Shown piece after piece: positions 1 through 6,987 of a stretch of DNA of 8,361 bases (position 1 is its first letter; every line of letters begins with the position of its first letter). Source of the stretch: JBBRWV01 sp038248985 (GTDB lineage Bacteria; Planctomycetota; Phycisphaerae; WQYP01). Location of the stretch: assembly GCA_038248985.1 (NCBI GenBank), contig JBBRWV010000145.1, positions 1 to 8,361 on the forward strand. The letters run 5' to 3'. A model generated the notes under the pieces. It was given only the letters and a program-made list of their open reading frames with translations, ran no database searches and had not been told where the DNA came from. Position numbers and translations under genes: made by a program.

Positions 1-107
1 GCATCTACGAGACGCGACGCACCGTGGCCGACGACTTCAAGGCCACGATGCGACTGCGCTTCGACGACCTGCTACCCAAGTGGAACTATGTGGCCGTGCC
101 CCAGTAA
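1..107 (+). CDS. C-terminal end of an unidentified protein (possibly a transposase), 5' end outside the window
   Basis: Reading from base 3, an open frame of 34 codons runs from the left edge to a TAA at 105-107 and ends in LLPKWNYVAVPQ. Only the tail is visible. The WNY motif close to the C-terminus reminds me of the ends of some DDE transposases (ISAzo13/Rhodopirellula type), but this is far too short to prove it. Codon choice (CTG, GTG, AAG) and near-equal G and C counts differ sharply from the efflux operon that follows (CTC, GTC, AAA). That would fit a recently arrived element, but a different host gene is also possible. The coding call is good because of the sensible amino-acid composition; the identity is weak. 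Confidence 0.55.
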   Translation, partial: IYETRRTVADDFKATMRLRFDDLLPKWNYVAVPQ

Positions 108-161
108 ATCATTGACAGTTGTTGATGCGCCGGTCCTTACGTCCTCCTTTCTGCCCTCGCC

Positions 162-190
162 TTGACTCCCCCCCACGCGCCGCATATATT
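162..190 (+). promoter_or_regulatory. Sigma70-like promoter of the tetR-adaptor-RND operon
   Basis: TTGACT at 162-167 (5 of 6 matches to the -35 consensus) is followed by exactly 17 bases and then TATATT at 185-190 (5 of 6 matches to the -10 consensus). Transcription would start near 197, about 25 bases before the ATG at 222. The AT-rich -10 stands out in otherwise very GC-rich DNA. The TTG at 162 could formally open the repressor frame 20 codons earlier, but it is better explained as the -35 hexamer. Confidence 0.75.
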
Positions 191-210
191 AACTGACCAG
201 TCAGTCAATA
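187..210. promoter_or_regulatory. Palindromic operator, probable TetR-family repressor binding site
   Basis: The core ACTGAC-CA-GTCAGT (192-205) is a perfect inverted repeat of 6-base arms around a 2-base centre. The symmetry extends outward to 187 and 210, giving 11-base arms with a single mismatch (A191 against C206). It overlaps the end of the -10 box and the predicted transcription start, so an occupied site would block RNA polymerase. Short palindromes of this kind, placed directly before a TetR gene, are the usual target of autoregulating TetR-family repressors. That the product of the next gene binds here is inferred from position and symmetry. Confidence 0.75.
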
Positions 211-221
211 AATGGAACCCC

Positions 222-869
222 ATGCCCAAAGCTCCCGCCAAACTCGGACGCCCCCACAACCGCGACCTCGCCCAACGACGCCGCGATGACATCCTCCGCT
301 GCGCCATCCCCCACTTCGCCAAAGTCGGCTACACCGAAATCGACCTCAACGCCCTCGCCCGCGACGCCGCCTGCTCCAAAGGCACTCTCTTCCGCTACTT
401 CCCCTCCAAAAAAAACCTCTTCGAAGCCGCCGTCGACCGCGTCATGCGCGAAATGCTCGCCGCCACCGACGCCGTACTCACCAATGACCCCCTCGAAAAC
501 GTCATCATCTCCATCCGCACCACCCTCGCCTTCTTCGACGCACACCCCCAATACGTCGAACTCCTCATCCAGGAACGCGCCGAATTCCGCGACCGCCGCA
601 CCCCCAGCTTCTTCGAATACATCAAAAACCACTGCGACCCCCAACGCTGCGACGCCGTCGAAATCATCCGCTCCGGTCGCGTCCGCGATATCCCCACCGA
701 CCGCATCATGGACGTCGCCCTCAACCTCGTCTATGGCACAATCTTCACCCAGTACTTCGCCCGCCATGATAAATCCTTCCAGCAACAAGCCGGCGAAATT
801 CTCGACATCTTCCTTCACGGAATCCTCGCCCCCACGGAATCCGCCCGCCGTCAAAAAAAACGCGCCTGA
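222..869 (+). CDS. TetR/AcrR-family transcriptional repressor of the efflux operon
   Basis: This is a 215-residue protein, a normal length for the TetR family. An arginine-rich N-terminus (residues 10-21) leads into the DNA-binding domain: helix 1 around residues 20-35 and the helix-turn-helix around 39-60, with the family pattern LARDAACSKGTLFRYFPSKKNLF. Residues 75-205 form the all-helical ligand-binding and dimerisation part, which varies too much to predict an inducer. I chose the ATG at 222 because the earlier in-frame TTG at 162 is the -35 box and would place the operator inside the gene; the ribosome site is weak (GGA at 214-216). The stop lies 18 bases before the adaptor gene, so the genes are probably co-transcribed. 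The likely role is repression of its own operon, relieved by a pump substrate. The family is certain; the regulatory target is inferred. Confidence 0.95.
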   Translation: MPKAPAKLGRPHNRDLAQRRRDDILRCAIPHFAKVGYTEIDLNALARDAACSKGTLFRYFPSKKNLFEAAVDRVMREMLAATDAVLTNDPLENVIISIRTTLAFFDAHPQYVELLIQERAEFRDRRTPSFFEYIKNHCDPQRCDAVEIIRSGRVRDIPTDRIMDVALNLVYGTIFTQYFARHDKSFQQQAGEILDIFLHGILAPTESARRQKKRA

Positions 870-873
870 TAAA

Positions 874-879
874 AGTGAG
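874..879 (+). promoter_or_regulatory. Ribosome binding site of the adaptor gene
   Basis: AGTGAG ends 8 bases before the ATG at 888 and lies in the 18-base gap after the repressor stop codon. It is a moderate Shine-Dalgarno match and supports this start. Confidence 0.5.
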
Positions 880-887
880 TACCCGTT

Positions 888-2192
888 ATGTCCCAAACTG
901 CCGCACCTACTCCTAAACCCGCCTCCGCTCACCCCCCACGCCCCGCCCCCAACCCCGAAACCCGCGGACGCGTCGGCTGGTGGACCCTCTTCGCCCTCTC
1001 CTTCCTCATCGCCGGCGCCGTCGCCCTCTACTACTTCAAATACCACCAGACCGCCTCCGGTGCCCCGCCCCACCACGCCCCCCCCACCATCCCCGTTCAC
1101 GTCTTCACCGTCACCCCCACCACCGTCCCTGTAGAACTCTCCTACCTCGGCCAAACCGAATCCTCCAAATCCGTCGAAGTCCGCGCCCGTGTCGCCGCCT
1201 ACCTCCAAAAACGCCTCTTCGAAGAAGGCTACGCCGTCACCGAAGGACAAACCCTCTTCCTCCTCGAACGCACCAACCTCGAATCCCAGCTCAGCCTCGA
1301 AAACGCCGCCCTCCTCCAGGCCCAGGCCCGCAACGAACAGGCCCGCAAACAAGTCGAACGCTACAAATCCCTCATCTCCAAAGACGTCGTCACCCTCAAA
1401 GAACTCGAAGACTGGGAAACCACCCTCGCCGTCTCCGCCGCCGACATCCTCGCCGCCCGAGCACGCATCCAAAAAGCCGAACTCGACCTCAGCTACACCA
1501 TCGTCAAAGCCCCCATCACCGGCATCGCCGGCAAAGCCATGAAAGACGTCGGCAGCTACCTCGACACCATGAACCCCGCCGCCGACAGCCTCCTCGCCGT
1601 CATCCGCAAGGTCGACCCCATCTACGTCCAGTTCCCCGTCTCCGAACGCGACCTCATCCAAAACCAACTCCTCGCCGACGCCGGCACCATGTTCAAAAAC
1701 AAAGCCCTCAAAATCCGCGTCAGACTCGCCGATGGCAGCATCTACTCCCAACTCGGCACCATCGACTTCGTTGACTCCTACGTCGATCCCGCCACCGGCA
1801 CCGCACTCATCCGCGCCACCCTTGCCAACTCCGACCTCCTCCTCCGCCCCGGACAGTTCGTCCGCGCCGAAGTCCTCGGCCTCGAACGCAAAAACGTCCT
1901 CGCCGTCCCCCAATCCGCCGTCCTCCAAACCCCCAAAGGCGCCATCGTCATGCTCGCCAACGCCCACAACCAGGCCGAACCCCGACCCGTCGTCCTCGGC
2001 GAGTGGACCACCTCCTACTGGATCGTCAACTCCGGCCTCAACCCCGGCGACCGAGTCATCCTCGACCACCTCGTCATGCTCCCCCCTGGCTCCCCCATCG
2101 CCGTCCTCCCCGAATCTCACCCCACCTCCACACCCGCCCCCGCCCCCACCTCCGCTCCCGCATCACCGCCGGCCTCCCTCCCCGCTAAATAA
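888..2192 (+). CDS. Efflux RND transporter periplasmic adaptor subunit (membrane fusion protein, AcrA/HlyD type)
   Basis: This is a 434-residue periplasmic adaptor that links the RND pump to an outer-membrane channel. A proline-rich cytoplasmic N-terminus is followed by one membrane segment (about 31-49, WWTLFALSFLIAGAVALYYF). There is no lipobox cysteine, so it is anchored by a transmembrane helix rather than by a lipid as in AcrA. Visible domains are a first lipoyl half (about 94-128, VEVRARVAAYLQKRLFEEG), a helical hairpin (about 130-200, rich in Ala, Gln and Glu), a second lipoyl half (about 203-225, YTIVKAPITGIAG), a beta-barrel (about 242-335, VDPIYVQFPVSERDLI) and a membrane-proximal domain (about 336-405). 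The last 25 residues are a Pro/Ala/Ser/Thr-rich tail without recognisable fold. It sits between the repressor and pump genes, and a 42-base gap separates it from the pump. Confidence 0.95.
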   Translation: MSQTAAPTPKPASAHPPRPAPNPETRGRVGWWTLFALSFLIAGAVALYYFKYHQTASGAPPHHAPPTIPVHVFTVTPTTVPVELSYLGQTESSKSVEVRARVAAYLQKRLFEEGYAVTEGQTLFLLERTNLESQLSLENAALLQAQARNEQARKQVERYKSLISKDVVTLKELEDWETTLAVSAADILAARARIQKAELDLSYTIVKAPITGIAGKAMKDVGSYLDTMNPAADSLLAVIRKVDPIYVQFPVSERDLIQNQLLADAGTMFKNKALKIRVRLADGSIYSQLGTIDFVDSYVDPATGTALIRATLANSDLLLRPGQFVRAEVLGLERKNVLAVPQSAVLQTPKGAIVMLANAHNQAEPRPVVLGEWTTSYWIVNSGLNPGDRVILDHLVMLPPGSPIAVLPESHPTSTPAPAPTSAPASPPASLPAK

Positions 2193-2223
2193 CCCTCCCC
2201 CGCGTTTCCCCCCTCTCCCTCAC

Positions 2224-2227
2224 AGGA
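2224..2227 (+). promoter_or_regulatory. Ribosome binding site of the RND pump gene
   Basis: AGGA lies 7 bases before the ATG at 2235, in a gap that is otherwise almost pure pyrimidine. It supports the chosen start of the transporter. Confidence 0.55.
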
Positions 2228-2234
2228 TCGCTTT

Positions 2235-5200
2235 ATGCTCGCTAAATTTTTCATTGACCGACCCGTCTTCGCCTGCGTCCTCTCCATCCTCATCGTCATC
2301 GCCGGCGGTGCCGCCGCCTTCTTCCTCCCTATCGAGCAATACCCCTCCATCGTCCCCCCCACCATCCGCATCAACGCCGTCTACCCCGGTGCCGATGCCG
2401 AAACCGTCTCCCGCTCCGTCGCCGCCCCCATCGAACAACAACTCTCCGGCGCCAAAGGCCTCCTCTACTACCGCTCCCAATCCACCAACGACGGCACCCT
2501 CACCATCACCGCCACCTTCGAAGTCGGCACCAATCAGGACATCGCCGCCGTCGAAATCCAAAACCGCCTCTCCATCGCCACCCCCCGCCTCCCCCAGGAA
2601 GTCACCCGCCAGGGCATCACCGTCACCAAGGCCTCCTCCGCCATGCTCGCCGTCATCGCCCTCCGCTCCGACAACCCCCAATATGATGACGTCTTCCTCT
2701 CCAACTACGCCACCATCAACCTCCTCGACTCCATCAAACGCGTCAAAGGCATCGGCGACGCCCAGGTCTTCGGCGCCAAAGATTACGCCATGCGCCTCTG
2801 GATCAACCCCGAAAAACTCGCCCACAATAACCTCACCGTCTCCGACGTCGCCGCCGCCGTCCGCGAACAAAACGCCGTCTTCCCCGCCGGCTCCATCGGC
2901 CAACGACCCCACGCCGAAGGCGCCATCACCGCCAGCGCCATCACCAGCGGACGACTCGTCGAACCCGCCCAATACAACAACATCCTCCTCCGCGCCAACC
3001 CCGACGGCTCCAACGTCCGCGTCGGCGACGTCGCCCGCGCTGAAATGGGCTCCGCCAGCTACTCCCAGTTTGGCCGACTCAACGGCCGCGCCACCGCCTT
3101 CATCCTCGTCAACCTCCAGGTCGGCGCCAACGCCCTCGAAGCCGCCAAAAACCTCGAAGAAACCATGAACACCCTCCAGAAAACCTTCCCCCAGGGCGTC
3201 GACTGGAAAGACCCCTACAACACCGCCCCCTACATCGACCTCTCCATCAACGAAGTCATCAAAACCCTCGTCGAAGCCGTCGGACTCGTCATCCTCGTCG
3301 TCTTCCTCTTCCTCGGTTCCTGGCGCGCCACCCTCATCCCCCTCCTCGCCGTCCCCGTCGCCATCATCGGCACCTTCGCCGGCCTCGCCGCCCTCGGCTT
3401 CACCATCAACACCCTCACCCTCTTCGGCCTCGTCCTCGCCATCGGCATCGTCGTCGATGACGCCATCGTCGTCGTCGAAAACGTCGAACGTCTCATGCAC
3501 GATGAACACCTCAACCCCCGCGACGCCACCGTCAAAGCCATGCAACAAGTCACCGGTCCCGTCATCGCCATCGTCCTCGTCCTCACCGCCGTCTTCGTCC
3601 CCGTCGCCTTCCTCGGCGGCCTCACCGGCCAGCTCTACCGCCAGTTCGCCATCACCATCGCCGTCTCCGTCATCATCTCCGGCATCGTCGCCCTCACCCT
3701 CTCCCCCGCACTCTGCCGCATCCTCCTCAAACCCAACCACAACAAATTCGTCTTCTTCCGCTGGTTCGATGCCCTCTTCGCACACCTCACCGATTCCTTC
3801 ACCTACGGCGTCCGCCAGATGATCCGCTTCTCCCTCGTCTCCTTCCTCGTCTTCGCCGCGCTCCTCTTTGCCACCTACAAACTCAACAAACTCGTCCCCA
3901 CCTCCCTCGTCCCTGATGAAGATCAGGGCTTCCTCGTCACCATCGTCCAACTCCCCGACGGCGCCTCCCTCCAACGCACCGACGCCGTCATGAAACAAGT
4001 CGAAGAATTCTACGGCCAACATCCCGCCGTCCAGAACGTCGTCGCCCTCGGCGGCTTTGACTTCACCACCGGCGCCACCACCTCCAGCGCCACCTTCTTT
4101 ATCGGCCTCAAACCCTTCGATCAACGCCACGCCCCCGGCATGCACGTCGCCGACGTCGCCCGCGCCGCCAATATGCACTTCGCCTCCAACCCCGACGCCA
4201 TGATCTTCAGCATCAACCTCCCCGCCATCCCCGGTCTCGGCGACCGCGCCGGCTTCGAATTCGAAATCCAATCCAAAGGCGATGCCTCCATCCCCCAACT
4301 CGCCGCCGTCACCGATAAATTCGTCGGCGCCGCCCTCTCCACCGGCCAAATCGAATACCCCCTCACCACCCTCAAAGTCCGCCAGCCCCAACTCTTCCTC
4401 GACCTCGACCGCGACCTCGCCAAAACACGCTCCGTCCCCATCAACGAAGTCTTCGACACCCTCCAGGCCTACCTCGGATCACTCTACATCAATGACTTCG
4501 AAAAATTCGGCCGCATCTGGCGCGTCCAGCTCCAGGCCGATGCCCCCTTCCGCAAATCCCCCGCCGATATCGACCGCTTCCTCGTCCGCAATACCCACCA
4601 CCAAATGGTCCCCCTCGCCGGACTCCTCAATTCCAAATTCATCGCCGGTCCCAATGCCGTCACCCGCTTCAACGGCTTCCCCTCCGTCAAAGTCTCCGGC
4701 ACCCCAGCTCGCGGCGTCAGCTCCGGCGACGCCCTCCAACTCATCAACTCCCTCGCCCAGTCCACCCTCCCCGTCGGCTACTCCCACGAATTCTCCGGCG
4801 CCAGCTACCAGGAAATCAAAGCCGGTAACTCCGCACCCTACGTCCTCGCCTTCGGCCTCGTCGTCGTCTTCCTCGTCCTCGCCGCACTCTACGAAAAATG
4901 GACCCTCCCCATCGCCGTCCTCCTCACCGTCCCCATCGCCGCCATGGGCGCCCTCCTCGCCATCTTCTTCCGCGAACTCTCCCAGGACATCTACTTCCAG
5001 GTCGGACTCCTCACCCTCGTCGGCCTCTCCGCCAAAAACGCCATCCTCATCGTCGAATTCTGCGTCGCCCGACACAACGAAGGCGTCCCCATCACCCAGG
5101 CCGCCATCGAAGCCGCTCGCCTCCGCTTCCGCCCCATCGTCATGACCTCCCTCGCCTTCATCCTCGGCGTCGCACCCCTCGTCATTTCCTCCGGCGCCGG

Positions 5201-5381
5201 CGCTGCCGCCCGACACTCCATCGGCACCGGCGTCATCGGCGGCATGCTCGCCGCCACCTTCCTCGCCATCTTCTTCGTCCCCGTCTTCTTCGTCACCATC
5301 ACCAAACTCACCGAATTCCTCCACCCCTCCTCCAAACCCCAACCCAAAATCCTCCCCCAGGAGACCCCTCCCAAAATTTAA
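2235..5381 (+). CDS. AcrB-type multidrug efflux RND transporter permease (HAE-1 family)
   Basis: This is a 1048-residue inner-membrane pump, full length for HAE-1 proteins (AcrB has 1049). It exports hydrophobic or amphiphilic compounds from periplasm and inner leaflet, driven by proton import, and works as a trimer. The start FFIDRPVFACVLSI is the family's TM1 signature. The first periplasmic loop spans about 30-340, TM2-TM6 about 345-500, and TM7 lies near 540-560. The second loop runs about 565-865 and TM8-TM12 about 869-1035. The proton-relay residues are present: D408 and D409 in TM4 (GIVVDDAIVVVENVER), K934 in TM10 (GLSAKNAILIVEF), and R964 and T971 in TM11 (LRFRPIVMTS), matching AcrB D407, D408, K940, R971 and T978. 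It should therefore be active. Substrates cannot be predicted from this. It is the last gene of the operon, and no outer-membrane factor follows. Confidence 0.98.
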   Translation: MLAKFFIDRPVFACVLSILIVIAGGAAAFFLPIEQYPSIVPPTIRINAVYPGADAETVSRSVAAPIEQQLSGAKGLLYYRSQSTNDGTLTITATFEVGTNQDIAAVEIQNRLSIATPRLPQEVTRQGITVTKASSAMLAVIALRSDNPQYDDVFLSNYATINLLDSIKRVKGIGDAQVFGAKDYAMRLWINPEKLAHNNLTVSDVAAAVREQNAVFPAGSIGQRPHAEGAITASAITSGRLVEPAQYNNILLRANPDGSNVRVGDVARAEMGSASYSQFGRLNGRATAFILVNLQVGANALEAAKNLEETMNTLQKTFPQGVDWKDPYNTAPYIDLSINEVIKTLVEAVGLVILVVFLFLGSWRATLIPLLAVPVAIIGTFAGLAALGFTINTLTLFGLVLAIGIVVDDAIVVVENVERLMHDEHLNPRDATVKAMQQVTGPVIAIVLVLTAVFVPVAFLGGLTGQLYRQFAITIAVSVIISGIVALTLSPALCRILLKPNHNKFVFFRWFDALFAHLTDSFTYGVRQMIRFSLVSFLVFAALLFATYKLNKLVPTSLVPDEDQGFLVTIVQLPDGASLQRTDAVMKQVEEFYGQHPAVQNVVALGGFDFTTGATTSSATFFIGLKPFDQRHAPGMHVADVARAANMHFASNPDAMIFSINLPAIPGLGDRAGFEFEIQSKGDASIPQLAAVTDKFVGAALSTGQIEYPLTTLKVRQPQLFLDLDRDLAKTRSVPINEVFDTLQAYLGSLYINDFEKFGRIWRVQLQADAPFRKSPADIDRFLVRNTHHQMVPLAGLLNSKFIAGPNAVTRFNGFPSVKVSGTPARGVSSGDALQLINSLAQSTLPVGYSHEFSGASYQEIKAGNSAPYVLAFGLVVVFLVLAALYEKWTLPIAVLLTVPIAAMGALLAIFFRELSQDIYFQVGLLTLVGLSAKNAILIVEFCVARHNEGVPITQAAIEAARLRFRPIVMTSLAFILGVAPLVISSGAGAAARHSIGTGVIGGMLAATFLAIFFVPVFFVTITKLTEFLHPSSKPQPKILPQETPPKI

Positions 5382-5415
5382 CAGAATCTCCCCGCGCCCA
5401 CGCACCTCCCCCAAG

Positions 5416-5428
5416 TGATAATTTATCA
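5416..5428. repeat. Short palindrome in the convergent intergenic gap
   Basis: TGATAA-T-TTATCA is a perfect inverted repeat with 6-base arms and a 1-base centre, AT-rich in GC-rich surroundings. It lies in the 71-base gap between the ends of the pump and terminase genes. It has neither a GC-rich stem nor a following T-tract, so it is not a standard terminator. A protein-binding site or chance are both possible. Confidence 0.4.
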
Positions 5429-5452
5429 ATCCGTCCCCTCACGTCCCCCCTC

Positions 5453-5863
5453 TCAATACCACAGCACCTCCACCCCCTTCCTCACCCGCACCTCCTCCAC
5501 CAACCCATACCTCAACGCATCCACCAAATGATCATGCACCCCATCCTTCACCGGCTTCCCATCCACCCCCCGCCGATACCCCTCCAGCGCCGCGATCAAC
5601 CGCACGCATTTCGGATCCACCCACAATCGCTCCCCGCCCGCCGCCGGCATCAACAACCCCTCGATCACCCCCAGCCCCTCCTCCACCACCATCCCCCGGC
5701 ACTTCACCGCAAACCCCGCCTCCTCCAGCACCCGCACATCCGTCTTCCCCGTCTGCGCATTCACCTGACGGCCCGCCACATCGCACCGCACCAGATCCAC
5801 CCGCATCCCCTTCGCCTTCAGCGCCGCAATGCTCCGCTCCAGCGTCAACTCCCGCGTCACCAC
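5453..5863 (-). CDS. C-terminal part of large terminase subunit (nuclease domain), separated from the rest by an in-frame TAG
   Basis: These 136 codons continue in the same reading frame as the ATPase part, directly after a TAG at 5866-5864. They carry the rest of the RNase H-like nuclease that cuts concatemeric phage DNA: the second acidic site in VDLVRCDVAGRQ (D28 of this piece), followed by NAQTGKTDV, and the C-terminal third site in VHDHLVDALRYGL (D111 and D115), a hallmark of terminase large subunits. Two GTG codons (5863 and 5860) follow the TAG, and GGAG lies just before it, so re-initiation as a separate chain is conceivable. No frameshift or further stop is seen. On its own this piece lacks the first catalytic aspartate, so it should not be an active nuclease unless it joins the other chain or the TAG is read through. 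Confidence 0.75.
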   Translation of the reverse strand: MVTRELTLERSIAALKAKGMRVDLVRCDVAGRQVNAQTGKTDVRVLEEAGFAVKCRGMVVEEGLGVIEGLLMPAAGGERLWVDPKCVRLIAALEGYRRGVDGKPVKDGVHDHLVDALRYGLVEEVRVRKGVEVLWY

Positions 5864-6883
5864 CTACTCCAACACATGCACACACACCTCCCCCAAAGCA
5901 TCCCGCCACACCCCCAAAAACAACCCCACAAACGCCCCCGCAAAACCAAAATCCACCCCCAACACCACCCGCGCCGGCAACCCCTGCCCACCCCACGCCC
6001 TCACATGCCTCCCCCGCACAAAACTCCCCAACACCGCATCCTCATACCGCGGCGGCTCACACAACATCTCGTGCCGCCACACCCCCCGCGACACCCGACC
6101 ACGCATCGCCAGTACATCGTCTATCTTCACAAACCCCGTCCCCTCCTTCGCCCGCCCCCGGCACTCGTTCCACAACCCACAACTCCCGCACGCCCGCTCC
6201 TCCCCGCACTTCTCGATCACATCCCACACGCACCACGAAAACACCTTCCGACCACCTCCCACAATCTCCGTCATCAATCCCCCCGGCACATGCATCGTCG
6301 AAAACGCCTCGATCCCCGCCCGGATCTTCCGCCCCCGCTCATCCTCCGTTGAACGCGTCACCAACTGCGCCGCGCTCCACACCCCCCGATCAAACAACTC
6401 CACCTCATCGCACCGCAGCCTCTGCACCCGCTGCCCCCGCACGCTCGTGTCCGACTGCGCCAAAACCTCCACCCGCGATCCATTCTCCAGCACCAGCCGC
6501 CGCCCGCTCGCCTTCCCCGCCACCCACTCCCCCATCCCCGCCTCCTCCATCAACCCCCGCAAATACCCATACATCTTGTCCGACTGTTCCAAACTCCCCC
6601 CCAATATCCGCACCTCGATCCCCGGCTTATGCACCAGCTCCAGCAGCGTCGCCACCGCCCCCATCATCGTCTTCCCCCCGCCTCGACACGCCCACACCAC
6701 GCTGTCCCCCGCCTCCTCAAAAAAACTGTGCGCCAAATAATCCAGCGGCGAACAGTGCCCCGCACACATCCCCCGCTCCGGCAAATCCATCTTCAAATGC
6801 ACCCGCACCCAGTTCCGCAACCCCGCCCGATCCCGCGGCCGCCACATCCCCGAAACCATCAACCCCGCCCGCTCCGTCCCCAT
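5864..6883 (-). CDS. Phage-type large terminase subunit, ATPase domain and start of nuclease domain (ends at in-frame TAG)
   Basis: This is the 339-residue N-terminal part of a DNA-packaging motor. It has a Walker A motif ACRGGGKTMMG (GGGKT around residues 68-72), a Walker B motif RLRCDEVELFD (D159, E160) and a coupling-type segment AFSTMHVPGG (about 193-202). A cysteine cluster follows (C226, C232, C235, C241; KC-x5-C-x2-C-x5-C), then the first nuclease aspartate in VVLGVDFGFAG (D311). The frame then meets TAG at 5866-5864, and the nuclease continues in frame after it. I chose the ATG at 6883. A TTG at 6961 would add 26 residues across a T9 run, overlapping a possible promoter. No portal, capsid or small terminase gene is adjacent, so this is an isolated terminase, perhaps from a degraded prophage or gene transfer agent. 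Its G-ending codon use matches the other minus-strand gene, so there is no sign of recent arrival. Confidence 0.85.
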   Translation of the reverse strand: MGTERAGLMVSGMWRPRDRAGLRNWVRVHLKMDLPERGMCAGHCSPLDYLAHSFFEEAGDSVVWACRGGGKTMMGAVATLLELVHKPGIEVRILGGSLEQSDKMYGYLRGLMEEAGMGEWVAGKASGRRLVLENGSRVEVLAQSDTSVRGQRVQRLRCDEVELFDRGVWSAAQLVTRSTEDERGRKIRAGIEAFSTMHVPGGLMTEIVGGGRKVFSWCVWDVIEKCGEERACGSCGLWNECRGRAKEGTGFVKIDDVLAMRGRVSRGVWRHEMLCEPPRYEDAVLGSFVRGRHVRAWGGQGLPARVVLGVDFGFAGAFVGLFLGVWRDALGEVCVHVLE

Positions 6884-6932
6884 GAAAAACCCCAAAAAAA
6901 AAGCCTCGAAATAAAAACCCGCTCGCGCCCGC

Positions 6933-6961
6933 ACTATCCACTGATAATCGCCCTTTGGCAA
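6933..6961 (-). promoter_or_regulatory. Candidate promoter for the terminase gene
   Basis: On the minus strand, TTGCCA (6961-6956) is followed by 17 bases and GATAGT (6938-6933), giving 5 of 6 and 4 of 6 matches to the -35 and -10 consensus. Transcription would begin near 6926, about 43 bases before the ATG at 6883. It supports that start over the TTG at 6961, but a match of this quality can occur by chance. Confidence 0.3.
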
Positions 6962-6987
6962 TTCTTAATGGTCAATGAAGCCCCCTC

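Noticed and set aside
112..140. TTGACA at 112-117 as a second promoter before the operon
   Set aside because: No acceptable -10 box lies 16-18 bases downstream (CCTTAC or similar).
162..221. TTG at 162 as an earlier start for the TetR gene
   Set aside because: The TTG is part of a good -35 box, the extension would be translated from upstream of the predicted transcription start, and it encodes nothing like a TetR N-terminus.
201..2120. Long minus-strand open frame of 639 codons opposite the tetR and adaptor genes
   Set aside because: It is low-complexity (Gly, Asp, Glu, Val) and antisense to clear TetR and adaptor domains. The C- and A-ending codons of the real genes remove stops from the opposite strand.
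1732..3168. Plus-strand Ser/Pro/Thr-rich open frame of 478 codons across the adaptor and pump genes
   Set aside because: It is a frame-shifted shadow of two well-supported genes. Its Ser/Pro repeats are what C-rich codons give when read out of frame.
2220..4391. Long minus-strand open frame of 723 codons opposite the RND pump gene
   Set aside because: It has the same Asp/Glu/Gly-rich shadow pattern and lies opposite an unmistakable AcrB-type protein.
6884..6930. T-rich runs before the terminase ATG as an intrinsic terminator of the upstream gene
   Set aside because: I could not find a convincing GC-rich hairpin directly before the T9 run.
6884..6961. TTG at 6961 as the start of the terminase, adding 26 residues
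   Set aside because: It has no ribosome site, the extension includes a T9 run and an unusual Phe-rich stretch, and a possible promoter overlaps it. It is not fully excluded.
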